From the NCBI GenBank assembly GCA_902495525.1, contig CABUXL010000003.1, positions 24,669 to 88,668 on the forward strand: a stretch of DNA of 64,000 bases, read 5' to 3'. The position numbers and the translations under genes are program-made. The notes beneath the pieces are model-generated. The model had not been told where the DNA came from, searched no databases, and saw nothing but the letters and a program-made list of their open reading frames with translations. This DNA comes from an uncultured Collinsella sp. GTDB taxonomy: Bacteria > Actinomycetota > Coriobacteriia > Coriobacteriales > Coriobacteriaceae. Shown piece by piece: positions 54,796 through 62,843 of this stretch. Every line of letters begins with the position of its first letter. Positions within the stretch are counted from its first letter, which is position 1.

Positions 54796-54927
54796 CTACT
54801 TCTTCCGATAGCGGCGGTTGCGGCTCGTCGACGAACCCATTACTTCGATGAGCCCTTTATCCTCCATTTTTGGCAGATGGTAGCGGACGGACGAATTTTG
54901 GCATTCCGTCTCTCTAAAACAATAGAT
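54796..54927 (-). pseudogene. Remnant of a winged-helix C-terminus
   Basis: The minus strand reads RETECQNSSVRYHLPKMEDK, then GLIEVMGSSTSRNRRYRKK and a stop. This is the pattern of the C-terminal winged helix of RecG-like/AlbA_2 ATP-binding proteins or Fic proteins. The frame is closed upstream by a TAA at 54928-54930 and there is no start codon, so only the gene end survives. The TTAGAGAGA array overlaps and precedes it and may be the decayed repeat-rich linker of the same gene. Confidence 0.5.
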
Positions 54928-55098
54928 TTATCTCTCTAACGTTTCGTATATCTCTCTAACTTTAGAGAGATAAGCGCCTTGTTTTAGAGAGACATTTAGA
55001 GAGATGTATCGAATTCACTGTTAGATTGCCCAATGTTATCTCTTTAACTAGCTTTCTCTTTAGAGAGACATTTAGAGAGACGAGCGCAATCTCTCTAA
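54909..55098. repeat. Array of nine TTAGAGAGA words in both orientations
   Basis: Perfect copies: inverted at 54909, 54931, 54951 and 55090; direct at 54962, 54984, 54996, 55060 and 55072. Spacings of 20-22 and of 12 bases recur, and 54951-54970 forms a palindrome. The local base composition is AT-rich compared with the surroundings. It could be decayed coding repeats or a cluster of protein-binding sites. The rest of 54499-55301 holds no gene. Confidence 0.75.
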
Positions 55099-55143
55099 TC
55101 AAGGGCTCCACTCTTTAAGGTGCACACTTCCTAACCGTGCCCT

Positions 55144-55219
55144 AAGTTGCGGTGAAATAACTCACGATTAGCCTGCCAAAAAGCGACAGGTTTATTTTGG
55201 CAGGTTTTATCTGGGGAAA
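55144..55219. repeat. Half GTTGCGGTG repeat and CCTGCCAAAA repeat, copy 4
   Basis: AGTTGCGGTGAAATAACTC (55144-55162) is a half copy of the family at 3123. It is interrupted by a copy of the CCTGCCAAAA repeat (55172-55219), as if one repeat had landed in the other. Confidence 0.6.
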
Positions 55220-55301
55220 CGCAAATAGGGCCGTGACACCCATACGGCGTCGCGGCCCTTTTCCTTGGAGAAGGATCAATTGATTGAACGGGATGACCGT
55301 T

Positions 55302-55754
55302 CTAGTCTTCGAGTCCGCTATTGATGAGCTCCGCAATCTCAACGGGATCGGTGCTCGCGCGCACCTTGTCACGGAAGCCGGCGTCCATCAGCATCACGGC
55401 AGCCTTGGAGAGCAGACGCAGGTGCGTAGTTCCGGCCTCGCCGGCGGGCACGTACAGCGCGAGCGCAACATCGACGGGCACCCCATCGAAGCTCGGCCAT
55501 TCAACGGGCTCGGTCAGTTTAAGCACGGCAACGCCCGGCGTGTGGATCGCGTCGCTTTTGGCATGCGGAACGGCAAAACCGGCGACAAGGCCGGTCTCGG
55601 CCTCGTTCTCGCGAGCAATGAAGGCGGCCTCTACGGCAGATGCGTCATCGGCAAAGCCGAGCTCGATGGCCTGCTCGGACAAATAATGTAGGGCGTCCTC
55701 GCGCGAGGCGGCGGTATACCCGATTGTCACTTGGTTGGCAGATACAAATCCCAT
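55302..55754 (-). CDS. PTS EIIA component, fructose/mannitol type
   Basis: A 150-aa EIIA domain with the phosphorylated His64 in GFAVPHAKS. It accepts phosphate from HPr and passes it to the EIIB encoded at the other end of the operon. It is the last gene of the six-gene unit, 11 nt after the transketolase C-terminal gene. The start ATG at 55752-55754 has AAGGAAGG. Confidence 0.9.
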   Translation of the reverse strand: MGFVSANQVTIGYTAASREDALHYLSEQAIELGFADDASAVEAAFIARENEAETGLVAGFAVPHAKSDAIHTPGVAVLKLTEPVEWPSFDGVPVDVALALYVPAGEAGTTHLRLLSKAAVMLMDAGFRDKVRASTDPVEIAELINSGLED

Positions 55755-55765
55755 GGAAACCTTCC

Positions 55766-56704
55766 TTACAACACGGACCTGACCGCAGCTTCGATGCCGT
55801 CGGCGTCCAAACCGTACTTGTGCAGCAAATCGACCGCAGGGCCGGACTCGCCATACACATCGCGCACGCCGACGCGACGCATCGGCACCGGATGCTGCTC
55901 TGCGAGCACCGAGGCCACGGCCTCGCCAAGACCACCGATAATCGAATGCTCCTCGGCGGTGACCACGCGACCGGTCTTCTTGGCGCTGGCAACCACCAGG
56001 CGCTCATCAAGCGGCTTGATCGTGTGCATATTGATGACCTCGGCATCGATACCATCGGCAGCGAGCGCCTCGGCAGCCTCAAGCGCCTCGGCGACCATAA
56101 GGCCACAAGCGATGATGGTCACATCGGACCCCTCGCGCACGACCACGCCGCGACCAATCTTGAACTCATAGTCCTCGTGATCGTTAATGACCGGCGTTGC
56201 CAGGCGTCCGAAGCGCATGTAGACCGGTCCCTCAAACTCATAGGCGGCGCGCACGCAAGCGCGAGCCTCGATGTCATCGGCGGGAACGATTACCGTCATA
56301 CCCGGGATCGTGCGCATGAGTGCGATATCCTCGCAGCACTGGTGCGTGGCGCCGTCTTCACCGACCGAGATACCCGCATGCGTGGCACCGATTTTGACGT
56401 TGAGGTGCGGATAGCCAATGGAATTACGCACTTGTTCGTACGCGCGACCGGCGGCAAACATCGCAAAGGTGCTCGCAAAGGCGACGTGGCCCGTGGTCGC
56501 GATGCCGGCGGCGAGCCCCATCAGGTTGCTCTCGGCAATGCCGGCGTCGTAGAAGCGCTCAGGGTGCGCAGCCTTAAACTTACCGGTCTGCGTGGCGGCG
56601 GCCAGGTCGGCATCGAGAACCACAAAGTCATCGCGCTCATTGCCCAGCTCGACAAGTGCCTCGCCATAGCTAACGCGCGTGGCGACTTTCTTGACGTCTG
56701 CCAT
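55766..56704 (-). CDS. Transketolase, C-terminal subunit
   Basis: A 312-aa protein covering the Pyr and C-terminal domains of transketolase (DAATQTG, FASTFAMFAAGRAYEQVRN, THAGISVGEDGATHQ, MTVIVPAD). Its ATG overlaps the stop of the N-terminal subunit gene (TAATG), so the two are made in equal amounts and form the split enzyme known in many anaerobes. Together they move two-carbon units between ketose and aldose phosphates with thiamine diphosphate. Confidence 0.9.
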   Translation of the reverse strand: MADVKKVATRVSYGEALVELGNERDDFVVLDADLAAATQTGKFKAAHPERFYDAGIAESNLMGLAAGIATTGHVAFASTFAMFAAGRAYEQVRNSIGYPHLNVKIGATHAGISVGEDGATHQCCEDIALMRTIPGMTVIVPADDIEARACVRAAYEFEGPVYMRFGRLATPVINDHEDYEFKIGRGVVVREGSDVTIIACGLMVAEALEAAEALAADGIDAEVINMHTIKPLDERLVVASAKKTGRVVTAEEHSIIGGLGEAVASVLAEQHPVPMRRVGVRDVYGESGPAVDLLHKYGLDADGIEAAVRSVL

Positions 56705-57534
56705 TAGAGCTCCTCCCCTGCCGCTGCGAGCTCGGCCATGGCCTGCTCAAACTGTTCATCGTTGGGTGCCTTGCCGTGCCAGCCCACCTGGTTTTCCATA
56801 AAGGAGACGCCCTTGCCCTTCACCGTCTCGGCGATAATGGCCACGGGCGAGTCGCTCACTTTGCGGGCCTCGGCAAAGGCGGCGGCAATCTGCGCCATGT
56901 CGTTACCGTCGGCGAGCTCGATCACATGCCACTTAAAGGCGCGGAACTTGTCAGCGAGCGGCATGGCCGAGTTAACTTCATCGATTGTGCCGTCAATCTG
57001 CAAGCCGTTGTGGTCGACGACGGCAACAAGATTGTCGAGCGCATGGTTGCCGGCAAACATGGCCGCCTCCCACACCTGGCCCTCCTCGCACTCGCCGTCG
57101 CCCAGCAACGTGTAGACGCGGTAGCTGTCACCCCAGTGCTTTGCGGCGAGTGCCATTCCAACCGCGGCGGAGATGCCCTGACCGAGCGATCCGGTGGACA
57201 TATCGATGCCAGGGGCGTCGTTCATGTTGGGATGGCCCTGCAGTCGGCTGCCAATATGACGCAGCGTCTCGAGCTCTTCGACGGGAAAATAGCCGCGATT
57301 TGCCAACACCGAATACAGGCCCGGCGCCGCGTGACCCTTGGAGAGCACAAAGCGATCGCGATCGGCCTTGTGAGGGTCGGCAGGATCGATATTCATTTCC
57401 TCAAAGTACAGATACGCCATGATGTCGGCAGCACCGAGCGATCCACCCGGGTGTCCCGACTTGGCCGCGTGAACCGCAGTCACGACACCCTTCCTGACCT
57501 CATTGGCGACCTTCGCCAGCTCCTGGTTGGTCAT
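56704..57534 (-). CDS. Transketolase, N-terminal subunit
   Basis: A 276-aa thiamine diphosphate-binding half of transketolase. HAAKSGHPGGSLGAADIMAY, FVLSKGHAAPGLYS and the cofactor motif LGDGECEEGQVWEAAM (GDG ... N-like end) are all present. The start ATG at 57532-57534 has GAGAGG. It is 63 nt downstream of the aldolase gene in the operon. Confidence 0.9.
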   Translation of the reverse strand: MTNQELAKVANEVRKGVVTAVHAAKSGHPGGSLGAADIMAYLYFEEMNIDPADPHKADRDRFVLSKGHAAPGLYSVLANRGYFPVEELETLRHIGSRLQGHPNMNDAPGIDMSTGSLGQGISAAVGMALAAKHWGDSYRVYTLLGDGECEEGQVWEAAMFAGNHALDNLVAVVDHNGLQIDGTIDEVNSAMPLADKFRAFKWHVIELADGNDMAQIAAAFAEARKVSDSPVAIIAETVKGKGVSFMENQVGWHGKAPNDEQFEQAMAELAAAGEEL

Positions 57535-57597
57535 ACGAATTCCTCTCTTGAGAACAACCCCGGCACCGGATGACGCGATGCCGGGGCAATCCACTCG

Positions 57598-58281
57598 TTA
57601 AGCCTGAGCGACGACCTTCTGCCAGTCAGCCTCAAAAGAGGCGAGGCCCTGGTCGGTCAGCGGATGATGCAGGCACTTCTTGAGAGCGGCCATGGGCACG
57701 GTCGCAATATCGGCACCGAGTAGCGCGGCCTGGGTCACGTGGTTGGGCGTACGAACCGAGGCGGTGATGATCTCGACGGTGTCGTCGACGTTCTTGCCCG
57801 TCCAGTCGTAGTTCTTAATGCAGGTCACGACGTTGTCGAGCTGCGAGATACCGTCCTCGGCGATGTCATCGAAACGACCGACAAACGGGCTGATGTAGCG
57901 AGCACCGGCATTGGCGGCCATAAGGGCCTGCGTCGGCGAGAAGACGAGCGTCATGTTGACGCGCACGCCAGCATCGGCCAGCGCACGGCAGGCGGCAAGG
58001 CCGGCCTCGCACACGGGAAGCTTGACCACGATGTTGGGGGCGAGGGCGGCAAGGCGCTTGCCCTCCTCGATCATACCCTCGGCAGTGGTAGCGGTAGACT
58101 CGGCGGAAACGGGCAGGCCCTCGCAGAGCTCGGCAATCTTGAGCATATGCGGCTCAAAGTCGGCAAGCTTGCCGCCGATCTTGGCGTACAGGGACGGGTT
58201 GGTGGTAACACCGGCCAGGCAGCCCCAGCTCTTGGCCTCGGCGATCTCGTCCAGATTGGCGGTATCGATAAAGAACTTCAT
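57598..58281 (-). CDS. Transaldolase / fructose-6-phosphate aldolase family
   Basis: A 227-aa small transaldolase (TalC/FSA type). MKFFIDTANLDEI, GVTTNPSL and the Schiff-base Lys87 in NIVVKLPV are conserved, and TQALMAANAGARYISPFVGR matches the FSA/TalC end of the barrel. It cleaves or transfers a dihydroxyacetone unit from a ketose phosphate. The start ATG at 58279-58281 has AAGGAG. Confidence 0.88.
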   Translation of the reverse strand: MKFFIDTANLDEIAEAKSWGCLAGVTTNPSLYAKIGGKLADFEPHMLKIAELCEGLPVSAESTATTAEGMIEEGKRLAALAPNIVVKLPVCEAGLAACRALADAGVRVNMTLVFSPTQALMAANAGARYISPFVGRFDDIAEDGISQLDNVVTCIKNYDWTGKNVDDTVEIITASVRTPNHVTQAALLGADIATVPMAALKKCLHHPLTDQGLASFEADWQKVVAQA

Positions 58282-58320
58282 GGTGCAAACTCCTTCGAAG
58301 GAATCCAAAACTCAAAAAAT

Positions 58321-58387
58321 AGGACAAAGGGGATGTCCCTTTGTCCTATGTGCCGGGCCTGCGGCTGGGACATGCCCCAGGCCCGGC
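58321..58387. repeat. GGACAAAGGG palindrome followed by a GC-rich hairpin
   Basis: AGGACAAAGGGG and its complement around GATG (58321-58348) belong to the repeat family of 8073 and 39621. GCCGGGCCT and AGGCCCGGC (58352-58387) form a second stem. Both lie in the gap between the KbaZ-like gene and the aldolase gene and may set the ratio of upstream and downstream expression. Confidence 0.6.
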
Positions 58388-58406
58388 GTCGCGTAGGAAA
58401 AGCTAC

Positions 58407-59681
58407 TTACTCGGCAAGAGCGGCCTCGATGCGGGTCGTGACGCCCTTGAGGTTAAGACCGACGACGTACTGCTTGATCGGGCGCTTGATGTGCTCGATG
58501 ACAAAGCGCTTGCCGTCGATGTCCTGAGCGGCGAGGTTGCGGTAGAGCTTCTCGACCTGCTCCTTGACCTCGGGATCGTTGAACGCATAGTGACCGGAGA
58601 CATCCAGGATCTTCAGGCTGAGCTCATCGTCGGCAAGAATGTCGTCGACCTGCAGGTTGACGTCGTCGCCAGTCATCCACTTGCGCCAGCGCTCGGTCTT
58701 GATAGCCTTGACCAGCAGGGTGTGATACAGGTCGGAGGGGTCATCGCACAGACCGTTGTCGACCAGGATCTGCTCGGTGGCGCAGAGCTTGAGGTAGGCG
58801 CGGGTCTCCTCGGTGCCATACTGCGGAGCAACGTTGGAGGCGGTCACGTGTGCCGGGATGTGCTCGAGCAGCGTCGCGTCGTCCAGATAGTCGGCGTTGT
58901 GCTCCTTCAGGCCCACGCCGTAGCGCTTAGCCATGTCGGCGAGCTCGCGGGCATTCTTGAAGTTGTAATGGCCGACCTGCTCGGTCCAACGGGTGAGCGT
59001 ACCGGTCTGGCCGACGATAAAGGTGGGCATGGGGCAGCCGCGCTTCTCGAGCTCGGGCTGCAGCTGAGAAATGAACTCCTCGTACTTATCGGTAGAGGTC
59101 AAGCCGCCATTGGTCTCCTCGGTACCGACCTCATAGGCAACCTCGGGCAGGTTATGCTCGCGACGGTACTGCTCAAGGTAGTCGATAAGATCAATCGTGC
59201 GGCGAAGCACCACGTCGAGCGGAATAACCTTGCCGATCTGATAGGGGTCCTTGGTGGGGTCGACCATCAGCAGGTCAAAGCCCGCCTCCATGTCGGCGAC
59301 GAAGGACTTGCGGGCGAGCTCCATGGCCTCGTCCTCGGGCAGGTGGGCGTTACGCTCCTCGTCGCGCTGCCACGGACCGCCGTGATCGCGGCACAGGTAG
59401 TACGGACCGGTGTAACCCACCTCGTCGGCAACCTTCTTGATGTCGGCGGCAAAGCGCGTCTGGTCCCAACCGTTGACGTAGCCGGCGCCCATCTCGTCCA
59501 TATCGACCTGGTTGCGGCTGGCGATAAACATGGGCGGGAAATCCTCGTCCTTGGCAAGCTCGAACACGGCCTGAATCAGGTTGGGGCTCATGGGGCCAAT
59601 GCCGACCATGGTTGCGTGATCGCCGCTATCCTGCAGCTTGAGCATGCCCTGAACGGCCTGACGGATGGTGAGGTTGGACAT
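58407..59681 (-). CDS. KbaZ/GatZ-like tagatose-bisphosphate aldolase subunit family
   Basis: A 424-aa protein of the GatZ/KbaZ family. SRNQVDMDEMGAGYVNGW matches the SNQVD region and LCRDHGGPW matches the GGDHLGP region. LKEHNADYL and SNVAPQYGTEET align with the C-terminal half. In E. coli these proteins are needed with a class II catalytic subunit for tagatose-1,6-bisphosphate aldolase. No KbaY/GatY partner is encoded here, so the activity may be different or independent. It lies between the PTS permease and the transaldolase-family gene. The start is ATG with GGAGAAGGAG. Confidence 0.8.
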   Translation of the reverse strand: MSNLTIRQAVQGMLKLQDSGDHATMVGIGPMSPNLIQAVFELAKDEDFPPMFIASRNQVDMDEMGAGYVNGWDQTRFAADIKKVADEVGYTGPYYLCRDHGGPWQRDEERNAHLPEDEAMELARKSFVADMEAGFDLLMVDPTKDPYQIGKVIPLDVVLRRTIDLIDYLEQYRREHNLPEVAYEVGTEETNGGLTSTDKYEEFISQLQPELEKRGCPMPTFIVGQTGTLTRWTEQVGHYNFKNARELADMAKRYGVGLKEHNADYLDDATLLEHIPAHVTASNVAPQYGTEETRAYLKLCATEQILVDNGLCDDPSDLYHTLLVKAIKTERWRKWMTGDDVNLQVDDILADDELSLKILDVSGHYAFNDPEVKEQVEKLYRNLAAQDIDGKRFVIEHIKRPIKQYVVGLNLKGVTTRIEAALAE

Positions 59682-59751
59682 TTTGTTCTCCTTCTCCAGA
59701 GGATTTTTGACAAAAGTTCCCTGGGACCCAGATGTGGGCCCTATCAGTACG

Positions 59752-59811
59752 GATGGATTTTGTTGTGTAGAGGCGGTTGTGCGGAGTCAAATCCATCCCT
59801 CCGCACAACCG
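59752..59811 (-). promoter_or_regulatory. Mutually exclusive hairpins in the PTS operon
   Basis: A 13-bp stem (59774-59786 with 59799-59811, CGGTTGTGCGGAG) encloses a loop whose bases 59788-59798 (CAAATCCATCC) also pair perfectly with 59752-59762. The two stems interlock, either as alternative structures or as a pseudoknot. They sit in the 144-nt gap between the EIIBC gene and the KbaZ-like gene and could attenuate or process the mRNA. Confidence 0.5.
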
Positions 59812-59825
59812 GAGTCCTTAAAGGT

Positions 59826-61298
59826 TTACTTGGCCTGCTTGTCGAGCGTGGGCTTCATGGCAATCAGGATTGCAGCGGCGACCACGGCGCCAATCACGAT
59901 GTCCAGGCAGAACAGCGCGACGTTGTTGGTGGCAAGGGCGACGATAAAGCCACCGTGCGGGACGTAGCAGTCGATGCCCTGGAAGGCGGCAAGTGCCGCA
60001 CCCACGGCAGAGCCGATGCAAATGCCGGGCAGGGTGTGACCGAGGTCCTTGACCGCGAAGGGGATAGCGCCCTCGGTAATACCGATGCAGCCCATGAACA
60101 GCGCGGAGATGCCCATCTGGCGGTCAGCGTCATCGAACTTGTTCTTGGCGATGAGCGCAGCGAGGCCACAGGCGATCGGGGGAACGGCGACGGCGACGCG
60201 GAACATACCGTTAGGACCGTAGATACCGGAGGCCATGATGGCCATGGTGAAGGTCGAGGCGGTCTTGTTGATGGGGCCACCCATATCGAAGGCGGTCATA
60301 ACGCCAATGACCAGACCCAGGACAACTGCGGAACCGCCCTGCAGGCTGCCGAGCACGCCGGTGAGCCAGTCCATCACAAAGCCAAGCGGCGTGGCCAGGA
60401 TGTAGATATAGGCCATGCCCAGGACAAGCGAGGTCAGAATCGGGATGATCAGGATGGGCATGATGGTCTGGATGGTGTTGTTGACCTTCCAGGTCTTCAT
60501 CCAGCGGACAAAGTAGCCGCAGATGACCGCCATGATCATGGCGCCCAAGAAGCCGGTCGAAACGCTGTTGCCGTTAGGGGTAACGACTGCGTTGTTGACC
60601 AGGTAGCCCAGGACAAAACCGGGGGCGAGCGCGGGCTTGCCAGCCATCGAGTAGGCGATGTATGCCGCAAGCACCGGGATCATCATGGAGATGCCGGCCA
60701 TGCCGATGGTGTTAAGACTCACCATCAGCGGGTTCGTAACCTCCATGCCGTTGGCGCCGGCGGTACCGGATGCCAGCGAGAAGGCGAGGAACACGCCGCC
60801 GATAACGACGATGGGGATAAAATAGGAAACGCCGGTATTGAATGCATTGAGCAGCGTCTTGCCAGGATCGGCAAAGATAGACTGCTTGGACGCCGGTGTC
60901 GGGGCCTGCGGGGCAGCGGAGACGGCCTTCTTCTCTGCCTTGGCCTCGGCCTTGGGCGCGTCAACGGCGCCACCCGTCGCCTTGATGATCTCAATGGCCT
61001 GGTCGATGATCTTTACCGGATCGGCGATTACATCAGAGGTGCCGACCTTCAGGAACTTGCCCTCGGCCATCTTCTGCTCAAAACGGTCCTCGTTCTCGAC
61101 ACCCACGTCGACGGACTCCAGGACCAGGTCGGCGGAGTCCACGTCTTCCTGCGTGAGCTCATTCTCGATACCCAGGCCACCCTGAGCCTCGACCTTGCAC
61201 TCGATGCCACGGGCGGCGCATTCATCCTGAATCGCCTTCTGGGCCATATACGTGTGGGCGATACCCACAGTACAGGCGGCAACGCCTACGATCTTCAT
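59826..61298 (-). CDS. PTS EIIBC component, fructose family
   Basis: A 490-aa permease. Residues 1-100 are EIIB with the phospho-Cys9 in VAACTVGIAHTYM. An Ala/Lys-rich linker (about 105-150) joins it to EIIC, which has about nine membrane segments and the family motifs GGPINKTA and PIACGLAALI. It imports and phosphorylates a sugar using the EIIA at 55302. It is first in the operon. The start ATG at 61296-61298 has AGAGGGA. Confidence 0.9.
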   Translation of the reverse strand: MKIVGVAACTVGIAHTYMAQKAIQDECAARGIECKVEAQGGLGIENELTQEDVDSADLVLESVDVGVENEDRFEQKMAEGKFLKVGTSDVIADPVKIIDQAIEIIKATGGAVDAPKAEAKAEKKAVSAAPQAPTPASKQSIFADPGKTLLNAFNTGVSYFIPIVVIGGVFLAFSLASGTAGANGMEVTNPLMVSLNTIGMAGISMMIPVLAAYIAYSMAGKPALAPGFVLGYLVNNAVVTPNGNSVSTGFLGAMIMAVICGYFVRWMKTWKVNNTIQTIMPILIIPILTSLVLGMAYIYILATPLGFVMDWLTGVLGSLQGGSAVVLGLVIGVMTAFDMGGPINKTASTFTMAIMASGIYGPNGMFRVAVAVPPIACGLAALIAKNKFDDADRQMGISALFMGCIGITEGAIPFAVKDLGHTLPGICIGSAVGAALAAFQGIDCYVPHGGFIVALATNNVALFCLDIVIGAVVAAAILIAMKPTLDKQAK

Positions 61299-61458
61299 TG
61301 CTTCCCTCTTTTCATAGAGTTGCGTGCGCAAGACACCGTTTGCGGAGGCCTCCGGAGCATCCCCTGCCGTTTGGACTTGCTGTCTTTTCGACAAGAACAA
61401 TATAGGTGCTCGTTTTTCTTAATGCCAGCTTATTTCGGTAAACGCGCAGGTCAGAGCG

Positions 61459-61491
61459 TTGGTTATGCGATTTAGTTATGCGTTTAACCAA
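61459..61491. promoter_or_regulatory. Operator candidate between the PTS operon and its LacI-type gene
   Basis: TTGGTTA (61459-61465) and TAACCAA (61485-61491) are inverted, and the spacer holds GTTATGCG twice in direct orientation. It is about 160 bp upstream of the EIIBC start and 220 bp upstream of the regulator start, suited for control of both. No other gene is seen in 61299-61713. Confidence 0.5.
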
Positions 61492-61713
61492 AAATGAATC
61501 CTGCGATTTTGCCCTCGATTTCAAAAGTCAAGAAGTATTTGATTTTCTCGGTAGACGGCAGATGCGCATGCCGGTCACAAATTTCGACCCCACCCGTATG
61601 CCGCATTTGTTGCATACTCATATGAAAGGAAAAAGCCGCTCACCGAAGCGTATCCTTCACCAAGACTCAAAGTCATCATGTTGGAAAATGCTCATCTGTC
61701 GGAAGGAGTCGCT

Positions 61714-62724
61714 GTGGCAAAACAGCGCGTTACGATCGCAGACGTCGCTCGAGAGGCGGGAACCTCGACGGCAAGCGTCTCGTATTACCTCAACGACAAA
61801 CGAGAAAAGCTTAGCGAGAAGACGCAGAACAAAATCGCGCGCGTCATTAAGGAACTCGGATACGTTCCCAACGCCCAAGCGCAGACGCTCACCGGCAAGC
61901 AAACCCACGTCATTGCCATCATCATTTTGGATAACACCAACAAATGGGCGGGGCTCGTTCTCAATGGCATGGAGCAGGTCATGCTCCCCGCGGGCTACCA
62001 GACGGTCGTTTGCACGAGCAACTTTAACCCCGAGACCGAGCTCATGTACGTCGACAAGATGCTCTCGCTGGGCGTCGATGGCTTTATCATCCAGCCCACG
62101 GCAAACTTCAAAGCCGTGCATGACCGCATTAGACGCGCCGGCAAGCCGGTCGTCTTTTTCGATGCGGCCATCTATAGCCCAGGTACCAGCTGGATCAAAA
62201 CCAACCTTTACGACGGCGTGTACAACGCCACACAGGCACTCCTCGACGCCGGCTACGAAGATTTCTTTTCCATTGCCGCCAACATGACCGAAATGCGCAC
62301 CCGCATGGAGCGTTTTCAGGGGTATGCCGAGGCGCTGGCAGCGAACGGGCAGCTCTACAAAGCGATTCCCATCGATCACAACAAGCCGTCAATCAACGAG
62401 CTCACTGAATACTTTAAATTCAAGTTCAATCCCGCCAAGCGAACCCTTATCTTCGTGCAAAATCAGTGGGCACTTCCCCGTGTCTACAAGGCCCTCCAGC
62501 CAATGGCCCATCTGCTTCCGCAGCAAATCGGCCTTTTGGGACTCAACTGCGAAGACTGGACTAATCTCACCACACCGACCGTCTCCACCATCATCGAGCC
62601 CGTCGACCAAGAAGGTCGCGAAGCAGCCGAGATGCTGCTCGCCCTACTTGACGGAAGCAGCGAACCCGGCGAGCAGCGCATTCTCGAGTGCAAGCTCAAC
62701 TGGCTCGACTCCACCTCGATCTAG
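61714..62724 (+). CDS. LacI-family regulator, probable PTS operon repressor
   Basis: A 336-aa regulator with the N-terminal helix-turn-helix VTIADVAREAGTSTASVSYY and hinge LGYVPNAQAQTLTG, then a sugar-binding domain. The GTG at 61714 has GGAAGGAG and is preferred over the ATG 36 nt upstream. It is divergent from the sugar PTS operon and is therefore its likely regulator, sensing the imported sugar or its phosphate. Confidence 0.85.
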   Translation: MAKQRVTIADVAREAGTSTASVSYYLNDKREKLSEKTQNKIARVIKELGYVPNAQAQTLTGKQTHVIAIIILDNTNKWAGLVLNGMEQVMLPAGYQTVVCTSNFNPETELMYVDKMLSLGVDGFIIQPTANFKAVHDRIRRAGKPVVFFDAAIYSPGTSWIKTNLYDGVYNATQALLDAGYEDFFSIAANMTEMRTRMERFQGYAEALAANGQLYKAIPIDHNKPSINELTEYFKFKFNPAKRTLIFVQNQWALPRVYKALQPMAHLLPQQIGLLGLNCEDWTNLTTPTVSTIIEPVDQEGREAAEMLLALLDGSSEPGEQRILECKLNWLDSTSI

Positions 62725-62843
62725 ACCGCGGGACAAATGAATCAGTAGCGTTTGTCTCAAATCTTAAGTATTTGTTCGACAGAACGGCCCTTGCCGGCTC
62801 CTGCTAGACTGGTAGATTCCCAACCGTCCATCCAGGAGCCTCA

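Noticed and set aside
58341..61475. A 1044-codon open frame on the plus strand across the PTS operon
   Set aside because: It is the shadow of the KbaZ-like and EIIBC genes; the composition is low complexity and no ribosome binding site fits.
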